Shown here: positions 13,701 to 25,700 of the stretch, one piece after another
Layout: each line of letters starts with the position of its first letter
How positions within the stretch are numbered: the stretch's first letter is position 1
Assembly: GCF_000006565.2 (NCBI RefSeq)
Contig: NC_031477.1
Span: 5,728,183-5,792,182 of the forward strand
Source: Toxoplasma gondii ME49
Lineage: Eukaryota > Apicomplexa > Conoidasida > Eucoccidiorida > Sarcocystidae
Reading direction: 5' to 3'
Length of the DNA stretch: 64,000 bases
Program-made: the position numbers and the translations under genes
Notes under the pieces: model-generated
The model's input: the letters and a program-made list of their open reading frames with translations, nothing else
Told to the model about the DNA's origin: nothing
Database searches by the model: none

Positions 13701-16700
13701 ACTTGAACGTGGCTCTTGCCGACGCCGTCCTCGTGTACGGCTACGCCCTCATCGGGTGCGTCATCCAGGAAAGATATGCTCTGCAGCTCGACTGCCACAA
13801 ACGCTGGATTCAGCAGCGGAAGCGCGAACAGGAGAAGGGGAGACAGAGTGGGAAGAAGGAGAGGGACAAGACGGGAGTCACCGTCGCTGGATCCGACGTA
13901 AGGAGCGCGGTGTTGGGTGACGACGGCACTCGCAGCTCCACGGGGTACACCTCGTTCCAGGGGGATCGCAGCGGCGTGGCCTTCAGCGGCAGCGTGTACT
14001 CGGGCGATAAGGGCCTTTCGGAGCAGTACGCGTTGACGGGCGCCACGTTCCTGAAGCCAGACGGCACGCTGCTTCACCCCGACCGCTTCAACATCTTGAA
14101 GTGCCTGTTCAATGCCCTCTCTCTCGACTTCCTCGGCGACAATCTCGTCAGCAAATCGTCGGAGTACATGCATCCCTCAGCTGAGTTCGCCGGCGACGTT
14201 CTGAAGAAGACTGCCGACTCCGTCGCTGTCGCGAAGCCCCGGAAACACACCAGCGCCGTGAGTGTCTTGGCCGCCTTGGGCGTCCTTCCCTCGGGCGGCC
14301 CCGGCGCGAGCGGCCCTGCCGCGCATGCGAACGCGGGCTCCGCTGGAGCTTTAGCCGGCGAGACTGGCCTCGGGACCAGAAACGGCCCGCGTGATGTCTC
14401 CGCTGCGGAGCAGTCTAGACTTCCGCGCGGGAGTCGACCGACGGCGCTGACGCCTAGCGCCCAGAGAGGCGCCGCCGGCCATCAAGCCGCGGCTGGAGCG
14501 TCAGGGGACACGCCCAGAGACGCCGACCTTGGAGGCGCGACCCTTGCCGAGGGAGCCACAGGAAGCCCCGCAGACGCGACAACCAAGGCCGGTCTACTCG
14601 TGAATCGCCAGAGCGGCTGCTTCTCCACGGCTCTCGGGGATGGAGGCAAGGCGGCTGGGGCAGGAGAGGGGAAAAACGGAGGTTCGAGAGAGCCCCGCGA
14701 GGAGGAACAACTTCCTCAGCTGTTCAACCTTCTCGGCCAAACGATTGCGGTTCTCACAGGTACGGGAACTCGTACGATAGGAGTGTTCATCTTTGAAATG
14801 ATGTACGAGTGGGGCGCATATGCGTCGGTGGGGACTTGTGATCAGTGGTAACTCTGCAGCTTGTTTTCGTCATCTTGCATGCGTTGCGAGCTTTCTCCTT
14901 AAACACAAGACTCAGCAACGGGATTTTTCAGTGGTAACTTCTCAGCAGACACAGAGGCCGTCGCGATGAGATTCTTGCCGACTGTAGTCAGAGGACAAGA
15001 ACAAAGGGAAAAATAGTATCAAGCAGCCTGCATCGTTTTGTTTAAGCTTTGAGCCGAGGTTGGGCGCAAGTGCATAATTTTTGCCTCATTTGACTGTCGT
15101 TCCACGAATCAAAACCATGGAGTACCGGTGCTGTCGTGCTTTGCTCGGCTGTCTCCACCTGTGTCTCTGGGTGTGTCCGTCTCGTGCCTCTCCCGTTCAT
15201 GGTTTCGAATTCTTCCCTGTTCCGCCTTTCTTCTCCTTTCTTCACTCGACTCCCCGTTTTCTTCAGTCCCTTGGCTTTCCTTTCTCGCTTGGGGTGCCCC
15301 CCTGCCCTCCGTCTTGTCTCTTTGTGGCCTCGGTTCAAGTCGCGCTCCTCCCGTACTCACCCACCCGGCGTTTCAGCCTGTCCCCTCCCGCGCGCGTTCT
15401 TCTTCTTGCTCTCCGTTTCAGAAATCGTTGCAGACGAGGACTCGGATCAGTTGCAGGGGAAGTGGACGTTTGTGGAAGACGGGCAGAGAATGGGTTTGCC
15501 GACGGATGAGAACGGAGTCGTGGAGACGTTCGTGGTGCGGCTCCGCCTGCTGAACTACGTCTACGACTTGCCTTCGCAGCTCTTCCAGTTCACGTCCGAA
15601 ACGCGCGACGTCATTCGTCTCTCCGTCCCCGAGGTGCCTCTCCCGCCTCGGATTCACCTCTTGGACGCGGACCTGGGCGATGGCGGTGCGGCCGGCGACG
15701 ACGAGGGTCTGGGCTTCCGCGCCGCGTCCCCCTTTGCGCCGCAGTTCGCCATCGGGCGCCTCCGGCACTCGACTGCAGACAATGCGTTCAGCCCCATGGC
15801 GGGAGCGCGGAGTCTCCAGAGGCGGGCGCTGAGTCGACTGTCGATGGGGGGGGCGAATCGGTTCTCATCTCAGAAGATCTCGTTTCCGCATCAGCGTTCG
15901 TGGTGGGATCCGGACAACCTCCCTCATCCTCGGAACTTTGTGTACATGCTCTGGAGGACGGCGACGCACGCGTCGAGCGGCAGCGTGGGGACAGCGCGTT
16001 ACGACCTGTTTCTCTCCTCCTGCCTGGTTGTGCGGAACACAACGCAGTTCCACCTTTCTATCTTCCCCTCGGTGCCGGGGCCGACGAACTCGAAGAAGTC
16101 GGTGTTTGCTGCGTACCACCGGAAGTTCATGCAATGTCCAGCGCGGCCGCCCTCCGCCTCGCTCCCGGTCTTCACCAGCGTTCTGCGGAGGTACCAGGGC
16201 CCGAGCCCCGAGGCCGGAGCTTATGAGAAGCGCGTGCAGAGGCGCGCGACCCGGGCGCCGTCTGGGCGTCTCGACAAGGCCGGGATGTCGCTGGAGAATC
16301 CCCGGGGAGCTTCCCAGAAGGCAGGCATTTCCGCGAGTGGCGCGCCTCTCAAGGTCGCGAGACAGACTGTCCGAACTGTTCCCCCGACCCTGAAGCTCCC
16401 GGCGATGGAACACTACATCATCGAAGACCCGTCCGCCGGGGACATCGGCCGAAAGTTCTCCATGGTGGCAGCGAATCCGTCGAGTGACGAGGAAGAAGGC
16501 TTCCTCTCCGCGCTTCCAGGGGTGAAACAGCGCGCCCTTGGCGCCGAGGTGACCACGCAGGCCGGATCCCGAAAGCCTCGGTCGCAGTCCGCGGCGCGCT
16601 CGACCTCCAGACACCGACGCGAAAGAAGCTGGCGGGCGACAGGCGCGTTCGGTGAGCGAGGTCTCCAGCCGATAAAGGAGACAGCAGGAAGCAAGGAGTT

Positions 16701-19700
16701 CACCCTGGGCAACCCGGCGGTGCAGCCGGCCCGGAATCGGCTGAAGAGCGAACACTCACATGAGAGCGACGGCATGTTCTCGCCTTTTGTGTACCGAGTG
16801 GCCACGAGCGAAGTGGGGTCTCAACCGAGAGGGAATGAAGAGACACGGAGGTCCAGTCGCGGACGCGGGTCGCCGCGGAAGCGAGATTCGCCCGGAGGCC
16901 GGAAACGCGTCCAACTTGTCGCCCCCGAAGCAGAGGACTCAGACAAGACCGATGCCGAGAACCCCGCTGCCGCATCACGGAACGGCTTCCTCGCCGTGAG
17001 CGGGCGGCGATTCACCCGGGGACTGAGGAAGAAAAAGCGTGGAGAGAAGCGCGGGGCGTCGAAGAAGTACGACGCATATGCAGGCGAGTTCATTCCTGTC
17101 GTCCTCAACGTGGACTGCATCGAGCTGCAGCCCTTCGACTCCATGGTCAAGGCCGTCCCGCTGTTCTGGACGCTGACGGACAATGCGCCGCTGTGGGTGT
17201 GTCTGAAGAAGCACGCGCCGCGTTCCAAGGCGGAGGTCCGCAGAATCGTCAAATACCCGGCGCGGTGTGACTTCCTTGCGGAAGAGGCGACGCTGCGAGC
17301 GATCTGCGGCAATGCGCTCGTCAACTACCGGCCGCGAAAGTCGCAACTCCCGCCTTACCAGGTGCATCTCGAGGGCCCTGACCGGGAGGCTGTGGCGCTG
17401 TCTTCCTCCGTGCGCGGGGTCTCGCTTCGCTGCAGCCGAAACGCGGCGAGAGACGCGCGAATCCCGGGTCTCTTCTTTGAAATCGTCCTCGAGCACTGCC
17501 TCGTCATCTGTAACCGCCTGCCGCGGACCATGTATGTCCGGCCGCTCTCGTCAGCGGCGGTGCAACAGCGCGACAGCGAACGCGAGCCTTCGGTTTCCCA
17601 GATCCGAGAGACGGACTACGTCATTGAGGCGGGAGAGTCCCTGTCGTTCGCGGCGGACCCCGCCGCCTTGATCGTGCTCTTCGACGATCTCGTCTCACGC
17701 CCCCTTGAGGTTGCCTACAAGGCCCAGGGCACAATCGTCCAGAAACTGTTTATGGATGTCGCGGCGCCTGACCACCACACACCCTCGGCGTTCTTCGACG
17801 CCGAAGAGGGCGACGCGTCGGCCGCAGGCGTCTCATCACCCGACACCCCCCCGCCAGGGTCGCCGCCCGACACTGCTGAAGGCGTCGCCACGGCCTTCGT
17901 CGCCGACGCAGACGCTGTCTCGCTCTCGTCGGAGTCCGTCCCCGGCGGACTCACCGGCCCCGAGGGATCAGGAGACTCCCGGGGCTTCACGGGCCTCCAG
18001 CCGGGGCCTCAGAAGCTCGGGGACATGCACGCAGAGGACATGGAGAAAAACGCGCGAGGCAGAGCCGCGAGGCGCGCCGACGAGGCCCATGGCGCCGACC
18101 GAGGCGACGCAGGCGAAGATCCGACACCGGCCAACTCCGATTTCTCGCTGTCGCAGACAAACGAGGAGGTGGAGAGTGGAAGCGAGGGTGAGAGGAGGCG
18201 GCGACAGGGAAGCGTAGGCACTTCCACCCGTCAGGTCTCCGTCGCGCAAGACGGCGACGACCTTCTTGCCTGTCTCCCGAAAAAAGTCATTCTCTGGGTT
18301 CAGCTCAGCGACCAGGCGGGAAGCAAGAAGAAGGCCGCCGCCACCGCATTCAAATTTTACAACGGCACTTACGTCAGGAGTGTCACTGTCTTCTCGGACG
18401 TCTGGGTGAGAGTTGGAGGCCGATGCCAGACGCGAAAGAAAAGACGTGACTTCAGTCTTCATTAACAGCTTAGTCGTGTCCCACGAATATTACTGAAACC
18501 CGCATATGTGTACAAAAAACAAATACTAAGACGTCCGTGTTCATAGACTTCGCGTTTTCTGTCCGCGGATGGCGTCGCAACCTCCCCTTAGGCTCTGGAG
18601 TCCACATGTTCTCTTCTCGCTGGCATGCACGCATCTTCTTGTCACTTTCTCCCTCTTCCATCGTTCTTTGTACATGTCCCTTTTGTATCGTTCTTTCTGT
18701 CGCTTTCTGTCTCTTTATCTCTTTTGCAGATGATCAATCGCTGCGCGTATCCGATTTTGTTGAAGCGTGTGGACAGCGGGGCGCTTCAGCTGCTGGAGTC
18801 GTTTCAGCGAGTGGTTTTATCTCAAGACTTCGCGGCGTCGCACTTGCGCCTTGGAGTGCCCTGCAGTCAGTACCACCGGATCCAGGACTTTGCGTTCTAC
18901 CCGCGGAAGCAGCCCGACCGGCTGAAGGCCTGCCTCAACGCAGCCTTTATGATGCAGCGACACGAGGCGGCGGCGTGGTCGAACGACTTCGTGCTCTCCG
19001 ACATGGGGACTGTGGGACTGTACATGACGCAGACGGAGCAGCACCCGCAGCTGCACTACACGGTGGCGATGAGTATCGGCCCGGCGCCCTTCTTTCGGAC
19101 GACGATCGTGGAGATCCTCCCGGCCTTTGTGTTAGTCAACGAGCGACAGGAGACCCCCCTGTGGATCCGCGAGAGCTCGGCGGGCGTCGGGAACTCGAAG
19201 CAGAGGAGCTACCACCGCATCGACCCGGGACAGTTCCTCGAGTTCCACCCCCAGGGCAGACACCCGATCATGATCGAAGTCACCAGTCTGGTCCAGGCGG
19301 ACTTGCGCGCGACGCTCGCGGACGACGGAGAGACAGGGTCCGTCTCCGCGGGGTCGGGAAGACGCGAGGATGGCGAGCTGCAGAAACTCGAAGAAGTCTC
19401 AGAAGACGGGGCGCAAGCAAGCGACCCGGACGCCGCCTCGGATCTCGAACAGTTGCGAGAAGACAAGTCTGGGTCGAAGGCCAGCAGCGAAACAGACCCT
19501 CGCCCAGACGTGGGACGGAACCGAGACAGAGACATCAAGGGAGTCTTCGACGCGAAAAGATGCAAGGGCGCGACACTCGCGCAAAGCGAAACTCCGCCCG
19601 CGCCACTCTCGCCAACAAACGAGGAACCCAGAAGAAGGAAAAACGTCCTGGGCCTTTTAAGGGGAAACAAAGGCAAAGAGGGAAAGAAAGACAAGGAGCA

Positions 19701-22700
19701 AGATAAAGGCAAGGAAGAAGAGAACTGGGACGCTGTTGCACGTTCGGAGGATGCCAGAAGTCCACACCCCGGCGGGGCTGAACTCGGGGCAGGGGATACG
19801 TCCTTGTGGCCCCAGTCGGGGCCTAGTGCCCCGGTGCCGGCGTCACTTTCTGGCCCTAAAGCTGAGCCGGTGCTGTGCCAGAAGACTGCGAAACAATCGC
19901 TCGAGTCTCCGTCTGGGGCGAAGGCAAAGGGTTCCGAAGAACCCCCACAGGTTGGACTCGACGCGCAGGCACACGGGGTTTCGAAATCACGCTCAGAAAG
20001 TGACTGGTTGACTCTGGAGAGAGACAGCGTGGAGACGCCTGGGTCTCCTCGTGGCGACTCGCGGCCGCTCTTTCAAGCAGTTGCAGCGCATGCACGCGAG
20101 GAGCCGGGCCCGTCGAGCGACGGAGACTCGTCACGTCCTTTGTTGGCGGACGTGGAGGACAGTTGGGTGAAGATTCCTGAGGCGACAGGAAAAGAGACGC
20201 AGGCCCCCAAAAGCCGAAGTGTAGAAATCCAGCACGAGCAGAGATCTCTCGCAGACGGGGGACGCAGCGTTCTGGATACGCGTGTCCGGCTGGGTCACAC
20301 CGAGGTGGAGCAGGGGACAGGGGCAAGGGGGGGTGGGTCGAGCCACACAGTTTTCCACTCCTTTGTTGCACCTCACGTTTCTTCGTCTCGAGCTGAAGTC
20401 ACGACGTCCCTTCGCCGGCTGTCTCGCGGAGACACCGGGGGCAGTCTAGCGAGCTCGGCACATGCCGCTTCGTCCCAAACCTCGGAGCTTGTTTCGGTGC
20501 CAGACTCCGCGAGCAGAGCCCAGAATGGCGACCCCGACAGGTACACCTTGCCGCTGCGAGAGAGTGCGACCGGGGCGCGTCGAGAGGGCCACGCTGGAGA
20601 CAGTCGCCAAGGCCAAAAGGCCCGAGGAGGCCCGGGCCGGCCGGCCTCGGAGGGACCCAGCGGCTCGGAAGCCGACTCGGCTACCCCCAGGCACTTGCGC
20701 GCGAGGTCCGACTGGTCCTTCCCCCTGGAGATCACCTACGCGCGTCTCCTGCAAATTCGCCATCCCGCAGACGCACCGTCGAATCGGGCAACCCATGCAC
20801 AGGTTGTGCCTGGGAGACCGGCAGGCCTTCTGACAACGCCGTCTCACCAGGCCCGTGAGAGCTCGTTCGCGGGCTCTGGGCCTGAGGGCCTAGACCAGGA
20901 CCGCGACGCCGATCGCGAGATGTCAGGTTCTGACAAGGAGCGCAAGATCGTGACTTCATTTGGGAGCTGGAAGAGGCAGGGCCTCACGGGCGTGAGCGAC
21001 GCGGTTGGGCCGGAAGCGACTCCGGGCCACCTGCCGCCCGGGGGTGCGATAAGCCTGCGCACTGCCGGGGTGCCGCACGGACCTGGAGGCGCAGCTGCAG
21101 CGCTGCCGCCTCCAGCGTTCGGCGTGACGGAGATGGAGGTTTCGGTATACAGCGGGTCTCGGTTTGTTCTCTTTCTGGATCCGGCGATTCCGGACTACAT
21201 TCTGTTGAACAAGACGTCGTTCGGCCTCTGCATTGGCCAGGCGGGGGTCCCGGCCTTCGGCGAGTTACTCTTCCCTATCCCGCGGCACGCCCTCGGCAGG
21301 AAGAACGAGGTCGTCGGGCAGAAGTATGGGCTCAAGTTTGCCCTCTACGACCCCGCGAAGGAGGCGAAGCTGGACGTCTGGCTCTGCAGGGATTTCACGA
21401 CCCGCAGCGGCCGCATGCAGAGTCGGCGCAACCACAGTCTGTTGCGGAACGCGCGTCTCGCGTCGCGCCTGAAAAACATTCCAGGGTCCTCTTCGCAGAT
21501 CATCACGCACCTCACGAGCGAGGCCCACCGGCTCACGCGCCGGTCGACGGATTTCCTGCGCGCCGGCAGTGGCGGGTCGATCAGGAAAACAGCTTCGAGT
21601 GAGGAGAAGAGACATCCGGCGCGAACGCGAACTTCGCTCAGCCATTCGCTAGCCGGGACAGGGTTCGGGGCATCGAGGCCCGGAGTGGCGCCGACAGGCA
21701 GGTGGGACCTCGCCCGCAAGCGCGGCTCGTCGTTGCCAGACCTCGAGGCTCGCAAAGTCTCCCATTCGCTCTCTTCGGCCCCCCTGGCCTGTTTTGAGGA
21801 GCGAGCCGACGCGGGCGCGCAACGCAGCTTCCGCGGTAATGCCCTCGATCGACTCCGGTCCAAGATGAGCGCGGGTCGTGGCCCGCCACAGAGCCGGGAG
21901 TACTTGACATCTTTGCCTGAGGAGTCGCTGCAGTTTAAGCCTGAGAGCATCCCGTTCTCGGCGGGCCACAGTGTTCCGCTGGACATGACGCAGGAGCAAG
22001 AGAACCGGCGGGACTTCTCGGAGTCGTTCGACCTGCCCTGCAGCCGCGGCAGCAACCTGTTCTTCCTCGTGCTCACGCACCCGGTGTCTGGCGCGCGCGT
22101 CGTCGTCTGTGTCAGGAAGAAGGTAATTGCCGGTAGCACGTACGTCATCTTTTTCGAGGCCACTCGCGGTGTGCGCGCGGACCGCGCCAGCAGCTTTCAC
22201 ATGGCGTACCAGATGCTCCCGGACCTGCGCCTGCCGCTCGGGTACCCGAGCGACTTGAGTGCCCTGGCTGCCGGCCCTCACTGGGCGATGGCCGAGCTGC
22301 GACGTGGAAACAATCTGTTGAAGCCGGCGGTCCAGAAGGTCGGGAGCGCGGTGCCGCCTGAGAGCTTCCACCTCTTTCACCGCGGCGGTGGTCACTTGAT
22401 GGGGCGCATGGGGCACCGGATCGAGGGCGTGGCTGGCCGGATGGGGGGCCTCGTGGGCGATGCGGTCGACAATGTCAGAGGCGCGGGGGAAACCTCTCTC
22501 GCGTTTCTGACGGCGCTCGGAAGCGAAGCGCAATATCTCGCCCTGACGAACCCGCTGTTTGCTCGTTCCTTCCTCTCAGCTGATCGGGAGCATGCCCTCT
22601 GCGAAGGTGACGAGTACCTCGACACCGACAGCGAGGACGAGACTGCGAAGGCAATGATCAGCAGCGACGTCAGCATCAATCTGTCGCTCCTTGGGGCGGG

Positions 22701-25700
22701 AGTGAGTTTGATCGACTCGGAGCCGAACGAAATTCTTTACGCGAGCGTCGAGATGCTTGGCATCAACTACGACGCTACCGCCGACAGCCAGCGCGTCCGC
22801 CTGACCGTCGGCTGGGTGCAAGTCGACAATCACGCCAAGGGCGCGTATTACCCCACGATGCTGCGACCCATCACCGACTGGCTCACGTCCGCAGACTCGC
22901 TCCAAGACCCTCGCGAAGAGAAGGAACTGGGGACTAGCGTCGAGACAACACTCCCCACCGACTTGCGAGGTGCCGATGCCAATGCCGACCGGCTCTCGAT
23001 GTTGGGTGGAAAGCCACACGGCCGAAGAGAGAGGGACGGAGTCTGCAAGTCAGCGAGAGCGGAGTTCCGCGATCCCCAGCACGAGGCTCCCACAAGCGGA
23101 GAGATGCGGGATGACCCAGAAAGCGGCCGCGACTCCCGCAAAGGGACCTCCGGCGCAGGGATGAGCGCAAGACCATGTGAGGCGCGGGTGGTCAACGGGT
23201 CTCGGCTGAGTCGCGGCGACACAGTGTTTGTGGGCTCGCGTCGTCGGCTCCGGTCGCGGTTTGGAACGATGAGTTCGAACGATTACCCGGGCAGAGACTC
23301 TGGGAAGCCGCAGTGGTCGAGACTGCATGCAGGCGACATGCTCCCGTCGCGAGTGGCGAGGCTCGCTCGCCTGCATCACTCGGAGCAGAGCGGGCGGTTG
23401 ATGGACGAGCGTGACGCGGTCGCTCAGGTCCTGATTGAGCACCGGACATCTTACCAGGCGGGGCGCGGCCTCGTGGACATGCCCCAGTGTCTCCTGCGTC
23501 TCGAGCCGCTGAGTGTGAACATCGACTCGCAGCTGGTCTTTGCTGTCTTGCTCTTCCTCGACGACCTGTTGCGGACGCTGAACGTGGACCTGCTTCAGCA
23601 GAGCGTGAAGGACATCCGGACGAGCGAGGTCGACCCGAGTAGCCCCGTCTGGCGCGCGCTCCTCGGCCCCGTTAGCGGGATTCTCTCGGAAGTCATTCGC
23701 GGCGAACAGGGGGGGGCGGCGGGCCAGGCGTCCGTCGTCCAGAAGGTGTACATCAGCAACCTAGACATCGGCCGCATCGTGTTGGTGATCAACATCCGAA
23801 ACAAGCGGCAAGGCCGAGAGGAAGAGGAGCAGCCCGAGTCAGAGCTGATCCGCGGCGTCCTCGCCATCGTGAAGAACAGTCTGTACATCAGCGACGCGAA
23901 CCTCGTGTTTGCGCCTGAGACGCAGCAGAACTTGTGCGGACCGCCCGTCGCCCTCATCAGCGACATCTTGCAGCGGTACATTGGCCAGGCAATCAAGCAA
24001 ATCTTCCAGCTCCTTGGAGCCGTGGACTTGTTTGGAAACCCCATGGTGTTGCTGAAGCACTGGAAGTCCGGCGGGAAGAGATGCGCCAAGGAGTTCCAGC
24101 GCGGCATGCACCTCTACTACGCGCCGCCAGCCGCGTGCGTCGCGCTCTGTCGAGCCTTCGGGATTTGCGGGCTTGCATGCATCGCCGGAGTCGTCGACAG
24201 TCTCGGCCGCTTCTTCGGAAGCTGGTACCAGTGTCTCGAGTTCGTGGCTCGGAATACAGACGTCTACTCGGTATTTCCACAACTCGTCGCCCAAGGCGGC
24301 CTCATGGACCAGCCATCGAACATCGCCGAGGGCCTTATGAACGGCGGGCGCGGCCTCGCCTTCACGCTGGGCCTGAGCCTGATGAACTTCTGCGTGAAGC
24401 CCTGGAAGGCGACCCAGATGCACATGAGCGTGGCGACCGGTGACTCTTCCGACCGACTCCTCGCGGGTCTCAAAGGCTGTCTCCTAGGCAGTCTCTCCGG
24501 CCTAGGTTCCCTGTGCTGTGGCCTGCCGTCGAGTCTCCTCCTCTTCACTTCCGCGACCTGCGTCGGCGCGCTAAACCAAATCCAGGCCGTCCCGATGCTC
24601 GAGGCCGTGCGCCCGCGCCGCATCTTCAACGTCGGCAGCCTCCGCTTCGAGGAGTACAGCTACCTCCTGTCTCGTGCACGAGAGTTCCTTCCCAAACAGG
24701 TCCGGAACAACCCAAACAACCAGCTCCTTGCAGTCATTCCCCTCGCCCTTCGGACCTCCTACGACCCATCGTCCAAAGCGCTCACCTCGGAGCGAATTCA
24801 GCGGCTTGCGAAGCGCATGGCTCGCGTCTCCACCGTCACGCCGTACTGCCGGCGGACGCCTGCGCGCCGCTTCCTCGCTGTCGGGTGCAAGAAAGTCGGC
24901 TACGTCGAGAGCGGCCGCGTGGTGTGGAGCTGCATGCGCAACCAAATAGTCCAAGTCGAGCTCATTGAGAGCCTCTCCGGAGACGGAAGCGCCTCCTACT
25001 TTTTGAGAATCAAACATTTCACGGATCTCGCGAGAGCCAAAGTCGAAGGCGCTGCCGAAGACTCTCTCGCTCGCCGAGTCAAAGACGGATTCACAGAGTC
25101 CAGAAGAAGGGTACGCCAAGAGACGGAGAAACCAAGTCAGGAGAGCGAAAAAAAGGGACAGAGAAGAAACGGAAAGAGGTGAATTCGACAGACGGCACGT
25201 GCTGGAAATGAGTTGGCAGCTTCTGGATTGAAACAATTGAGAAACGCATGCAAAGAGACGGCACAAAACAGCGGGGGAAGACGGGTGATAGACCAGAAGT
25301 GTGAAAGAGGGGACAGTTCCAGAGGAAGGGAGGCCTGTGGGACCAATTCATCAGAGGGTGATAAAAATTTTGTACTACTGGTAAAAGCGTAAGTCCAAAT
25401 GAGGTGCGCCTGAAATGGCAGAAGCGAGACAGCCGAGAGACTCCCCTCGAGAAATGTCCGATTTTGAGTTCAATGCTTCTTTTCTCTCTCCCACTCACCC
25501 TGCCGAAAGTCTGTTGTATGGTCATCGAAGTTGAAACTCGGTTATGTATGTTGGACACGATGTTGTCGGCAAAACACCATCTTTTTCTCGGAGCCACACT
25601 TCCCTTCTCGCCCAAGTGCTTTGTTTCTCTTCTACAGAACCGGGGCGCCCCTCCACAGAGGCGGGACGATGAGTCGAGTTCGACTTCTTCCTCGGAGTAC

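Noticed and set aside
11678..14173. Long minus-strand open frames (328 and 400 codons) opposite VPS13 exon 5
   Set aside because: They mirror the high-GC coding strand, have Arg/Pro-rich composition and no domains, and the plus strand carries clear VPS13 motifs.
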